A stretch of 64,000 nt of DNA from Diphasiastrum complanatum (Eukaryota > Streptophyta > Lycopodiopsida > Lycopodiales > Lycopodiaceae). Both the position numbers and the translations under genes were made by a program. The notes below the pieces were generated by a model. The model ran no database searches. It was not told the origin of the DNA and saw nothing but the letters and a program-made list of their open reading frames with translations. Shown here in pieces: positions 26,934 to 37,452 of the stretch. The first letter of the stretch is position 1. The number at the start of each line of letters is the position of its first letter. The stretch covers positions 14,472,914 through 14,536,913 of the forward strand of contig CM055110.1 of NCBI GenBank assembly GCA_029204225.1. The letters run 5' to 3'.

Positions 26934-27050
26934 GTTGGCAGAGTTTCAACTTTTACGGAATAGAAAGGAGTAGCTGGTTTAGATCGTGAAGGGCAAATCT
27001 ATTTACCTAGATCCCTTATTCCAAATCCTAAACCCTAAGCCCTAGACTCC
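26934..27050. other. Junction with CCCTAAA-like text
   Basis: Short sequence between the protease and Gag frames. It contains AATCCTAAACCCTAAGCCCT, and CTTACCCTAAAC recurs at about 27,083, vaguely resembling plant telomere repeats but too short and irregular to be an interstitial telomere. Confidence 0.3.
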
Positions 27051-28197
27051 TTACCCCTCACCATAAACCCTTTTTCTTAGATGCCTTACCCTAAACACTA
27101 AAACTAAAACACAAACCTCTTTCCTTATATACCTTACCTTAAATCCTGTAAATTCAATGCCAAAGTTCTCACAAGCTGGTGGAAAATGAAGTTTGTGTGG
27201 GTAGCGAATACTAGGATGTTTACCTGCACAATTTAGGCATCCGCATATTGCGAGAAATTGTTGCATTGCAAACACAGCTTGGTTTGGATCATAGATTGGG
27301 GCATTTGGGTCAATCACTTGAGCATTAGGATCATATGGATAATATACTATTGTCTCAAAGGAGTATCCTGGTGGAGTAGTGTCGTCCACAAAATAAGTTG
27401 CTGGATTCATGGAAGTTGGATAAATAAAATGCACAACTAGTTGTGGAACGGGTTTATTCACAACAAACTGTTGGCGTGGTTGAGATTGATTTGGTGTAGT
27501 TGGTCGTGGTTGATAAACTCCTGATCGTGGCATGGGTTGTTGTGGATTGAAAGGGCGGTTTTATCAATACATGGGTCTGGGTCCTACTGGGAAATGGGTT
27601 TTCAGTTGGGGACACTCATTAGCAATGTGATTCTGCGAACAGATAGGACACTTGACATTTTTTCTTGTCGGAAAATATTTGTCAGCAATATTTTTCATAG
27701 TGTTCTGGAAATCAGCAATTAGTTTTTCAATGTGGGTTTGTTGAGCCTTCTGCCAAGTCTCCATCTGATGTAGGATTTTTGAAGATTGGGCTGTATTATC
27801 AGGATTTCGGTTATTAAGACATTTAGGATTCTTGGATTTCTTTTTGTAGTTATCAAAGTCCTCATCGGACCCCTCGTCTTCTTCACAAATGGCATCGGTC
27901 ATTACATCCTTAAGTTGATCATAAAGATCAACTGGTTTAAGCTCTCGGTGGATACGTTTATGGAGTCCAACCAAGAACAATTTTTTCATCGACACATTCT
28001 ACTTTGAGACGTTTGACAAGTTCAATGTAGCTCCTGCTGGACTCTTCACGTCGCATCGTGATGTGCATGATTTGGATGAATGGGCTTTGGGTCAGTTTGG
28101 ATGGTTTAAAATGCTTGATAACTTGCATCCTTGAGGGTATTCCAAGAAATGAGATCAGGAGGTTCCAGGTTGAGATGCCACTCTTTGGCGGTTCCAT
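27051..28197 (-). pseudogene. gag: Ty3/gypsy Gag relic (gypsy-2)
   Basis: Three minus-strand frames in series encode a Gag related to the other gypsy Gags here. N-terminal capsid-like segments are at 27,958-28,197 (HFKPSKLTQSPFIQIMHI). A middle part at 27,564-27,995 has FLVGLHKRIHRELKP, an acidic EEDEGSDED segment and a zinc knuckle CPICSQNHIANEC of unusual spacing CX2CX3HX4C. A proline/asparagine-rich C-terminus lies at 27,051-27,533. Frameshifts separate the parts. Confidence 0.87.
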
Positions 28198-28536
28198 AGA
28201 GGACCATAGGAAATAATCTCAGCTTTTCAGTTTCAGAAGCATCTCCATAGAAACAACATGCATTATCATAGTCTTGGAGAAATCCAACTGGGTCATATTC
28301 TCCATTTTACTTTGGTGCAACAATGCGAGGAATTCTTCTTTCTAGGCGTGGAGGATCAGGATTGGAAGAGTCGGGAAAACATGCAAACACGCACATGAGC
28401 ACATAGCAACAACAAAAAGAAAAAAAGTAAGCTATGTAAGAAAACTTAAAAAGTGGGAAAGGACACGGCTGTGGAAGCGCTAAGGCCCTCTCTTGGCTTT
28501 TGCTCCTCCCATCAAGTAAGAGTCCGTGAAACTTCT
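28198..28536 (-). other. Leader and Gag N-terminus of gypsy-2
   Basis: The first part (28,198-28,330) still reads in pieces like Gag (PPRLERRIPRIVAP on the minus strand), and the rest is leader between the PBS and Gag. The ATG-initiated frame at 28,307-28,549 begins inside the PBS and is therefore not a natural gene start. Confidence 0.5.
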
Positions 28537-28549
28537 CCAATGGCGCCAA
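28537..28549 (-). promoter_or_regulatory. Primer binding site of gypsy-2
   Basis: The minus strand reads TTGGCGCCATTGG directly after an LTR end ...ATCCAACA. TTGGCGCC-type PBS sequences are typical of the plant Tat/Athila branch of Ty3/gypsy. I do not assign the tRNA. Confidence 0.8.
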
Positions 28550-29140
28550 TGTTGGATGTAAGAACTAATGATGCGGTGGCTATGCTAGATCTATCCATGG
28601 TTGTATATAGTGATAGAACGATTCGTCCACTTCCTAAGATCTACATCAAACAAAAGAAAAGAGCATAAACAAAAGGAAGAACACCAAGGCTTCACAACTG
28701 GTGCTTGGAAACTAGGAACAATCTAGATTTGTTAAGGCTTCCCAGCTAACAAGCTTTTGAACTAAACTAGAGTTGCTAAGGCTTACCCAACTAGCAACCT
28801 GTTAATCTACACCTAACTAACACCCAAAGGGAAATGAGAATAATAACAAGAATTGCAGCTAACTAAGCATACATCATAAGAACATGACACAAATAAATTC
28901 CTATGAAAAGGAGGCAAGAGGAGGCTTGAGCACCTTCCCTCAAGCTATTCACCTTCCAAAGGAAACACAAGAAAATAGAAAGATCAATCACAAAATTGCA
29001 ATTTAGCATAATCTCATGTAAAATCTTATATACTACCTTATTTTCCTAGTGTCCCCTTTTCTAGTTGTGATGCTACTAGGCTTGAAAATTTGGTTTGCGT
29101 GATGAATCCAAGATAGTATTTTCTGCAATGATGGATGTCA

Positions 29141-29142
<2 letters not shown>
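28550..29142 (-). mobile_element. 5' LTR of gypsy-2 (inner end clear)
   Basis: On the plus strand it starts TGTTGGATG next to the PBS. A TATA box on the minus strand (AGTATATAAG, 29,025-29,034) fits a minus-strand promoter. The outer end is not defined and the region runs into the compound microsatellite of the inverted-repeat arm at 29,143. Confidence 0.6.
29025..29034 (-). promoter_or_regulatory. TATA box in gypsy-2 LTR
   Basis: The minus strand reads AGTATATAAG about 475 bp upstream of the PBS, a normal place for an LTR promoter. Confidence 0.5.
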
Positions 29143-29212
<70 letters not shown>

Positions 29213-29795
29213 ACACATACACACACACACACACATTGATACTCAAATGTTTTTGTGCAATATGTTTTCATGCTTATTCTTGTATGCTAATACGATATAT
29301 TGATGCTTGCAAGTTGAATATCAAAGTGGAGAAACCAGTTTGCCTATTTTGTCTAAGCTATATCTCCAAAAATGCATGTATCGGCTTGTGGCTAAAGTAG
29401 TTATTTCATAGAATTTAATCTGGAGCTTCTAGTTTTTTATGGTAGAAAGACTGAAAGGAGTGGACTCGGAAGACTTTTAAAGGTTAATAAGACATTTCAT
29501 TTTTCTCTTCTTTGTATGTCCTCATATGTTAGATTGATTGAAGTTGAACTTTTGAACTCAAGTAGAGGGTAGGAAGTTGGACCTCCAATAGATATCAAAT
29601 TTTCACCAACAAGCCACTTAATGGAAGACATGTTAAAAGATAGCTGAAGCATTTGCTCAAGTTATTTTGGCAATGAATTACTCACACCATCCATGTGCAA
29701 CCTAATTCAACCACTTGAAGTCTATTAAGTTTGGAGTGCAAATGGACTCGAGCCTAGGTCTTCATGGAAAAGAATCAACTCTTGTTTAGCTTAGC
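29143..29795 (-). repeat. Right arm of the inverted repeat, with (TC)n(AC)n
   Basis: This is the partner of 22,555-23,183. It begins with (TC)n at 29,143-29,209 and (AC)n at 29,211-29,234, then continues as the reverse complement of the left arm with roughly 5-10% differences. The GA/TC tract is longer here (about 33 units against 16), so the microsatellite has changed length since the arms diverged. Confidence 0.88.
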
Positions 29796-30848
29796 TATTC
29801 TGGGGGAAGTGTTCAAGAGTTAGTATCTCTTGTATGAGATAAGTGTTTTGTTGATATGAGCTTGTGTTAGCTCTTCATACTACACAACAATTAACTCCTA
29901 AGTGCCAAGTTCTTGATACGCACATTGTGAGTCAAGAGAATATTGTAACATGTCCATATCTAGGTGACACACCCTCTCCCTCCACCAATCAAAATATCCA
30001 ATGCCAAATCTTTCCTCAGTACATTGGTGAAGGGTGTAGGCTGTGTTCACAAGAATGAATTATACATAGAGATGACCTCTCAATCCTTGCTTTGCAAATC
30101 TAGCCGAAATGAGCTTGATGAGAAGGTTTGACTTGGTTGTGTGTAAGTGGCCTTAAGGCTAAGGTTAAAGTCACTTCTTATGTATTACGGGATTTCCATC
30201 CATTCCTAACATCGCAATGGGGTGCTTGGCCTCATTCAAGGGTGGAGGGATCTTTAAAAGATGCAATGCTTGCATCTTTTACAACTTCCATCACCCTTGG
30301 ATGAGGGCATGATGCAACTGCCATGTTAAGGTGATTTGTGTTAATGAGGGCATGATGCAACTGCCATGTTAAGGTGTAGTTGGGAGATCGAAAAATATGG
30401 CTTGTGTCGGTATGCCATTTGGAGCCCACCCATGAAAAGTGGTTGTTTGCTAACGGTCGAATAGATATAGAATGTCAAGATTCCAAGTAATGAGAGGACA
30501 TGAATGCTCTTGAACTTGGGTCAACGCCCCCATAGACCTAATCTTACGCCACAAGGCAATTCCAAGTGCTCAAGGGTGGACACAGGAGAGAATGATCCTC
30601 CCTTCTAAGAATATTATCCTTGACCCCTAGCTAGCTCCAGCCTCATTTCATGCTCCACTCTTGAAGCGGTCACTAGTTGACCTAGTGATACCACCCTTCT
30701 CTCATTTTTGGTTGAGTATTTGTCTCTCATGTTAACCCAATGAAAGCGTGTCTATGTAACCCAAATCACGCGTATATCATCCAAAGGGCATTGACTATTC
30801 CATCTGGGTTCCGTGTATTAGAGGAATTAGCATCAATCGTTAAATTAG
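29796..30848. other. Unassigned, with a 42-bp tandem duplication
   Basis: ATGAGGGCATGATGCAACTG begins at 30,301 and again at 30,343; the shared part runs to ATGTTAAGGTG (30,301-30,375). The frame at 29,864-30,058 and others have no recognisable domain. Confidence 0.4.
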
Positions 30849-31377
30849 AAGGCAGACCAATTCTTCCTCTGCCTACTAATCTAGACCCACCAGAGCAAAA
30901 ATTTCCATGAAACACGAGCTTGGAAGTGAGATGGCAGATTCTACAATCTAAAAGTAGAAAAACAAAAAGCTAAAAAAACCCCCAAGTGGGTGGTGGGCTC
31001 TGGGAAGTGGACAACGTGCCCGAAGAGTCATTGGAAGATGATTGCTATACTTTACACTTTTAGCTCATTCGGTAGAAGATTGCCCAAAGTTTCTCACACT
31101 TTTAAATACTTTATTGGCTACAATTTACAATGGAGTAGAAGATTGTCAAAGTTTCTTTCACTTTTAGCTCCTTTGGTAGCTACGGATCAGGAAAGCTAGA
31201 TGCTAGATAGTACCATGAGTAGTAAATATATGAATTTGCCATGAATTGAAGAAGCAGGTGAGGTAAATTTGTCTGAAAATTGAAAAGTCTGGTGGTATGG
31301 TAGATCTTTATGAGAAAATTTGAAATCGCTATGTGTGAGACAACTGTCTGTAGAGTCTGGTGTTGAAGCAACTGTCT

Positions 31378-31952
31378 GTAGAGTCTGGTGTTATGGTAAA
31401 TTTTATTATGAGAAAGCTTTAAGTTGCTGTATGTAGCAATTGGGCAGTAGGCATCCTAGCGGTGGGTGTCAAATTTTACCGGTAGATTCTTCGTCCTCGA
31501 CTCGGGGATAAAGGAGAGGCTAGTTGTTGAAGTCATGCGTTGTCAGTTTCGGTTACAAACACGCAAGGTTGGAAAAAAGTATGTCACGAGTGCCTATCGG
31601 TCACCACGAGCTTACCTCTCACAAGAAGTTTTTCCGTGTGATAGTGTGTGACCGAGTTCTCTTAGGCCGTTAATCTATTTTGTCTCTTTAGCATAAGACA
31701 AAGTTTTAACCCGGTTCAACATCAGGTTCGATCGCTCATTAAAGAACTCAAAGTTTTCCGACTGTTTGGAGTGCTAGGTCAATCTATGCAGCAGCTCCTG
31801 AACACAAACCCATTGGAATCTGCTGCATCATGTATGAGAAAAGTCATGCTAATTCCGGATATCTACATCCTTGACCAATTTGTAAGAACTGGTCCCAGGC
31901 TTTCCCAAGCAGCTATACAATCCTGGGCTGTTATTGAGCTGGCCAACGGCAG
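31378..31952 (+). other. Copy-A-specific promoter-distal segment
   Basis: Absent from duplicon B, where GTTGAAGCAAC is joined directly to (TA)CATCCACAGT. Its middle (31,455-31,690) matches bases 1-265 of the window in inverted orientation, so it is not unique. Near its left edge ACTGTCTGTAGAGTCTGGTGTT is repeated, which may have promoted rearrangement. The frames at 31,466-31,651 and 31,771-31,974 have no known domain. Confidence 0.7.
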
Positions 31953-32391
31953 GAGCACATCCACAGTAACGTGATGGCGTAGCACATAGGAAGGCTAGCA
32001 GGCTGGTTGATGTCGATATGAGTCTAGAATTGTCTTATCCGAGTGCTCGATTAGCCACAGACACTGTCTAGCTGTTCATCTACGCGTTCTATATTGTCCG
32101 AATTTCGAATTGCGCGTATCCAATTAGTCTATCACATAGCTTTTCAGTTGGCAGACTTTCTCTTTCTCGGCCTATTTATTCAGCAAAAAGCTTTCATTGC
32201 TTAGAGCCGCATTTGAGTGTAGTGATGTAAGCATCTTTTCCCTTTGGACCACCTTAAAGAAATTTGCGCACAGCGCTCCTCTGGCAAAAAACCTACTTAT
32301 ACTTCCTTTTTTTCCACGTTTCAAATCTATCCTCGTCAGGATCACGTTCGTATAGCTTGTCTCAGACTGCGTGCTTTCTTGTGCTATCAGG

Positions 32392-32401
32392 AATAAATAT
32401 A
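32392..32401 (+). promoter_or_regulatory. Putative TATA box of GLOX copy A
   Basis: AATAAATATA lies about 145 bp before the ATG in a block conserved between both copies (CTATCAGGAATA...ACCTGTAAG). In copy B the same place reads AATATATATA. Confidence 0.6.
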
Positions 32402-32544
32402 CCTGTAAGGCTGTACAACTCAATCCTCTAGAAGTTTATATTTCAGAGTTGGGAGAGACAGGCTGGGAGAGATAGACCAGCAGCACAACAGCGTCCAGAT
32501 CACAGATACAACAGAAAGGAACTAATTCAGAATCGCCTCCCAAA

Positions 32545-34161
32545 ATGAATGAGGTGAATTTTCTACTGATTGCCATCTCTGTTGGCGTGGTACTTCTCGG
32601 AGTAGCACCTCGCTCTAGTGTAGCCCAAGGCTCATGGGAGATTCTTGTGGAAAATGCTGGAATCGCCTCCATGCACAGCGCAGTCACGCACTTCGGGACT
32701 GTGGTTTTCCTGGACAGAACAGATATTGGAGCTTCTCAGATTGCTCTTCCCAATGGACAGTGCCGCAATGATCCAAATGATCTTACGCTCAAGCATGACT
32801 GCACTGCCCACTCGGTCCTCTTCACACCCGGCAGCAATAAAATACGTCCTCTCACCATCCTTACAGACACATGGTGCTCGTCTGGTCAATTCTTTGCCGA
32901 TGGAACTCTTGTCCAAACAGGAGGAGACTTCGATGGTAACAAAGTTGTGAGGTACTTCGCGCCATGTCCACCTGGGGGGACCTGCGACTGGGTGGAGGCA
33001 ACAGATCAACACCTGCAGCAGGGAAGATGGTATGCAACAAACCAGCTGCTCCCTGATGGAAGACAGATTAGTATAGGAGGACGGGACTCCACCGCAGCTG
33101 AATTCATTCCTGCTAATGGTCAGGCACCAATCAATCTACCATTTCTGCAGCAAACTAGAGATAATCAGATGGATAATTACTATCCTTTCGTGCATCTTCT
33201 TCCTAATGGCAACTTATTCATTTTTGCAAATACGGATTCGATCCAGTACAACTACAAAACGAACACTGTGGTGCAGAAGTATCCGACTCTTCCAGGAGGG
33301 CCTCGGAACTACCCATCCGCAGGATCATCCGTTATGCTGCCTTTACTTGGCTTCCAAGGATTCGGAGTCGCCCAAGTCTTAGTCTGTGGTGGATCACAGT
33401 ATGGTGCATTCTTGAACCCGTCATCGTTCCCGCCTGCTACACAGACATGTGGAAGGATACAGGTGACTGATCCTAATCCAGGTTGGAACATCGAGAATAT
33501 GCCCGGCAGGAGAAATATGGGTGATATGGTTCTTCTTCCAACACGTGATGTGCTGATCATCAACGGGGCATCAGATGGATGTCAGGGATGGGGCAATGCA
33601 AAGACTCCTGTTCTAGCACCGTTTCTGTACAAGCCATCTATTAAAGGAGGCAATCGATTCTCAACCTTGACAGCAACAACAATTGCAAGAGTATACCACT
33701 CCACTGCAAATCTGCTACCTGATACTCGCATACTAATTGCTGGCAGCAACTCTCACCAATTCTACACCTTCACAGGAGCCTTCCCAACGGAGCTACGCGT
33801 TGAAGCCTTCTCACCAGACTATCTAAGCTTCGCAAATCAAAAGTACAAACCCACCATCGCGAATGCTCCAGCAGCCATTGCCTACAATTCTGCATTTACC
33901 ATCTCCGTGACAGTGCCAACTGCACCTCGAGGAACAATGGAGCTGAATCTAGCCAGTGCACCATATGTGACTCATTCATTTGCTCAAGGCCAGCGGTTGC
34001 TCAATCTAGTAGTCACAAACCAGGTCATTGTGAGAGGAGGAGGTGTGCAAATCACCGCTACTGCTCCAACCAATGCAGTGATCGCCCCCTCTGCATACTA
34101 CATGCTGTTTGTGGTGAACAGAGGTATTCCTAGCGTTGCAGCTTGGGTTCATGTTGGCTGA
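32545..34161 (+). CDS. GLOX: Glyoxal/aldehyde oxidase (GLOX-like), copy A
   Basis: Intronless 538-codon gene for a secreted copper-radical oxidase. The family oxidises simple aldehydes such as glyoxal and methylglyoxal to acids while reducing O2 to H2O2, usually in the cell wall; plant members act in anther, pollen and wall biology. A signal peptide (about residues 1-27, hydrophobic LLIAISVGVVLLGV) precedes QGSWEIL. The glyoxal-oxidase N-terminal beta-propeller follows, then a C-terminal DUF1929 Ig-like domain from about 435. Expected active-site residues are all present: Cys111 (TDTWCSSG) and Tyr163 (GRWYATN) for the Cys-Tyr cofactor, Tyr384-His385 (ARVYHST), and His477 (YVTHSF). The start is the first ATG of the conserved signal peptide. 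Length is normal for the plant family and no break is visible. Substrate is inferred from family only. Confidence 0.95.
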   Translation: MNEVNFLLIAISVGVVLLGVAPRSSVAQGSWEILVENAGIASMHSAVTHFGTVVFLDRTDIGASQIALPNGQCRNDPNDLTLKHDCTAHSVLFTPGSNKIRPLTILTDTWCSSGQFFADGTLVQTGGDFDGNKVVRYFAPCPPGGTCDWVEATDQHLQQGRWYATNQLLPDGRQISIGGRDSTAAEFIPANGQAPINLPFLQQTRDNQMDNYYPFVHLLPNGNLFIFANTDSIQYNYKTNTVVQKYPTLPGGPRNYPSAGSSVMLPLLGFQGFGVAQVLVCGGSQYGAFLNPSSFPPATQTCGRIQVTDPNPGWNIENMPGRRNMGDMVLLPTRDVLIINGASDGCQGWGNAKTPVLAPFLYKPSIKGGNRFSTLTATTIARVYHSTANLLPDTRILIAGSNSHQFYTFTGAFPTELRVEAFSPDYLSFANQKYKPTIANAPAAIAYNSAFTISVTVPTAPRGTMELNLASAPYVTHSFAQGQRLLNLVVTNQVIVRGGGVQITATAPTNAVIAPSAYYMLFVVNRGIPSVAAWVHVG

Positions 34162-35813
34162 TCACGCTGCAGAAAAGAAACAGCTTTCTTTATAGCAGGA
34201 ACTAAGAAGCTTAGCAAAGCCAAAAACCTCAGTGCAGGTCATAATCTACCTGACTATCTCCCTATATAATCATCACTCAAAAGAGAATGAATCTCCCGCT
34301 TTTCCATAAGTGGGATTAATATTCTCACACTAAACTCATCATGTAAATGATGACGGTGAGTTAATGTAAGACTCTCTCTTCCTCTCTCTCAACAAATTAG
34401 CAGGAGAGACATTTGATTGGATTGAAAAGAGGGCTTCAAAAGGCTACACCATAAGTCCTCCACTAGAATCCTTGGGCAAGGCAGAAATTGTGAAGCATAA
34501 ATTGAGGTTTGGGTAATCCTTACATCATAAAGCATTGTTAAACCAAGAAGCATAATTATAACCAAGAAGCATAAAGCATTGTTAAGAAAAACTAATTTGG
34601 AGATTTCGAGGCACAATAATCTCCAAAGTTGCTAATAATCCATAGTGAAATTTTTGTGTAAATTGCTACAATATTGTCCTTTCTGTATTCATGCACTTTC
34701 CAAATCATGACCAATCTTTTCTTTTAGGCATCCTTTGAAATAACTTAAGAAAGTATGCATTATTCTAATCTTAAGGGATGTTACAATAGAATCCACTTCG
34801 CCCACACAATGGAAAAAGCTTTTCCATGTGAAATCTCCTAAGTTTTAGAAAGATAATACATTTAAGATTGGAGAATGATCTTTTTTTAGATTCTTTCAAT
34901 TGGTAAAACAATGGAGAGGCCATCATGTTGATACATGATTGAACAACCATTGAACATATGAACAAGCCTTATGAAAGTGGTGATATACTTGAATCAATAT
35001 TGTGTTGGGTATGTCATTGTTTTACTCATAATATGGATTATCGATCTCTCAACCTTTTTAGAAATGGAACTCCCAAACATTGGGCTAAATATGCCAAATT
35101 AGCTAAGCGGACCATAAACTGGTGATGTGACACTTTGTTTGCACAATTTGAACCTCCTCTCAAACGTACAATAAAAGGACATGACAACAATGCTATTCAA
35201 ATTTGAAACAGATAAGAAAAATGGGTCCCCTTCTATTGGGATGTGAGAGGAAGGGTACACTAGTGGCCTTAGGGCAAGTTAAGATGCATGGGATATTTGC
35301 CTCACTGAAGGCATTCTAGTGGCATTTCAATGCAACTAAGGTAAGGCACACTCCATTTGAAAGGTTGGGGGGCTCGGGAAGGGGGGCGGGGGCTCTACAC
35401 TTACCATTCTTCCTTTTGTGAGACCACCTAATTACGATCGTATTTGCAAAACTATGTAGAGGCTCACTTTCTTTTATAAATATTCGATAGAAGTTTGTTC
35501 TCCTATCAAAATTGTCTTTGATTAGATATTTTTCTAATTTATAAAATGTGAAAAAATCAAAGGGGCCTTTCAATAGTGTAATTATGTAAACACTACCCAT
35601 CATTTGACCTCTAATCGAGCATCATTCAATACATAGGCATCCCAATCAACAACCAACCATGAAGCACAATACATGTAATTCACCGTTTAGCCTGCATAAA
35701 AGTCTATATTACCAACATTATTTAAGATCATTCCCCTATGCAATTAACCTTTTCATTTTGAACTTGCACAAGCCCATGATCAAAATGAAAATGGATGATA
35801 AAAGTCCTCAATT
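34162..35813. other. 3' flank of GLOX copy A, no gene
   Basis: Most of this is shared with duplicon B (61,064-62,647), starting TGATCACGCTGCAG at the stop. A GC-rich G-run occurs at about 35,367-35,392. No other coding domain is recognised. The short frames are not conserved as proteins between the two copies. Confidence 0.6.
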
Positions 35814-37400
35814 TCCACGTTTTTCCAATTGCCTCACCATGGCCATCAAATCATCAATAAAGTGGCAGCTTGTACCAGTGAAGGGCTCTCAAGTCACATC
35901 AAAGGCAAAATTTATGTGCAAACCGACACAGACAACAAGTGTTCCTACCAATGCCAACAACGATGCTTCATTGGAAAAATGTACATTGAGCAGTGGTAAT
36001 CGTATCTTAGGACCATACTACTGTTGTTGTACGTCATCCATTCGATCATCTACGGAGGCCACAATAAGCACAAGTCATCGCTGAGTGAAATCCCATAGGC
36101 CTACGTAAACTGAAGGACTCTAAAGTCAATCAGAGATTGAAGTTATGAGTGCACAATCTCAATGACAAAGCTATTTTCAAAGGTGAGCAATGATGATTCT
36201 GTGGAGAATTGTACAAAAAGCATTGGTTATATTATGGAGAGATATGGAAAACCACACAAGACTTATCTCATTCCTGTTTTCCATCCATCCATTCCCTCAT
36301 ATTCCACCATATGGTAAATCTTGAAACTTCATCTCACTTCTCCCATCCTTGTTTCAAGATCTCATTTCCACCCGATGGATCGATCTGAACTTGCTCTGCG
36401 TTATGAATTGAAATACTTTGTAAAGCAAACAACTCTACGACATCTGCAGCAGACCACTGATGTTGTTTAAAAGCTCCAAGAGAATAAAGCAAGAATGATA
36501 GAGGCTCTCACAAATAAAATGCCAGTCGTGTCGCCGCAAAAGAGATTAGCTTCTTCATAACTCAAAAGCACATGAGTATGTGTATGAAAAAAAAAAAGAA
36601 ATGTCATACAAGTCTCTTGATACAATTGCTACAATTCAAAGAACTCTCAAACTGTGCAAAGAGCTCAAAGAAGTTGTAGTGGCACAACAACGCCAAAAGA
36701 GGAGATCTCTATCAACAAAGTATTTTCGGAGACAATAGTTTATCAACTACAGTACCTTTGTATTCGTGAAACAAACAAATCTACGCCATCCACAACATAC
36801 CATTAATATAGTTTGGCGCTTGAGGCAACGAACTCAAGGATGTTAGAGGTTTCCAACAATGATTATGAGCAATGTCTTATGTCCAAAAAAAAAAAAATCG
36901 ACAAGTTAACAGCTTGTTGATCATTCAAATGAAAAAAAAAAAAAAAAAGAGGCCACACATGCCTCTATACATTCGTGACCGCTTGAAGGGCTCTCAAACT
37001 CCCTGACAAATTCAAACAGCTGCAAGAAATGTCAAATCGAAAATCTCTGCTAACCAAAGTGCTTTCAAAAGATAGTAATGAGCAAAGAAATTTGGATCCA
37101 TCCTACCCCATCCATCTATCCACCTTCACCACTTCCGAGATTACAACACCCCCTATCACACCCACTCCATCTTCATCTCACTGGCGTTCAGCAACCCCTT
37201 GTGTGGCATTCACATCATGTCTCAAGAAATACTAAGCTTGTGTACATCATCCGTTGAATCATTTGTGTGAGCAATTGGAAGCAAGTCATCAACGAGCCAA
37301 CTCCACCCTACTGACACTCATACTTCTTCAAAGATTCATCTCCTACGGAACAACACTTTACAAAAAGTTCCACATCTACAAACTGCATCGATTTTTGACT
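35814..37400 (+). repeat. Dispersed repeat R2b
   Basis: Direct repeat of 20,941-22,519. It begins about 10 bp after the end of duplicon A. The 68-codon frame at 37,029-37,235 is shared with R2a (five differences by eye) and has no recognised domain. The 3' end leads after about 50 bp into a polypurine tract and LTR. Confidence 0.85.
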
Positions 37401-37438
37401 CTTTAACATTGCACTTGGCATAGGACCGCCAAGTTTTT

Positions 37439-37452
37439 AACGGAGGGGATAA
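37439..37452 (+). promoter_or_regulatory. Putative polypurine tract
   Basis: AACGGAGGGGATAA directly precedes the TG that opens the LTR at 37,453. It would prime plus-strand synthesis for an element whose internal 3' part is R2b. Confidence 0.6.

Larger units (their letters stand above)
30849..35804 (+). repeat. Segmental duplicon A carrying GLOX copy A
   Basis: This block is collinear with 58,350-62,647, starting at AAG(G)CAGAC and ending near AAATGACAATGGATGA. It includes about 1.7 kb upstream of the gene, the gene, and about 1.6 kb downstream. Copy A is longer because it holds 31,378-31,952, absent in copy B, and about 90 bp near 35,620-35,715. Stretches of roughly 120 bp near 34,975-35,090 and 61,870-61,985 do not align. 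The gene is much better conserved than its flanks, consistent with selection on the protein. Confidence 0.9.

Noticed and set aside
26990-27140. Interstitial telomere repeat
   Set aside because: Only one or two degenerate CCCTAAA-like units; no array.
28307-28549. Minus-strand frame starting MAPLEKF with a hydrophobic segment
   Set aside because: Its ATG lies in the gypsy-2 primer binding site and the hydrophobic part is leader sequence; only its tail resembles Gag.
29038-29271. Frame of alternating VC and RE repeats
   Set aside because: Microsatellite product of the inverted-repeat arm.
31771-31974. Possible Argonaute-like fragment
   Set aside because: Superficial resemblance of a few residues only; no recognisable motif.
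32632-33563. Four overlapping frames inside GLOX copy A
   Set aside because: Alternative-frame shadows of an intact, conserved gene; the same shadows occur in copy B.
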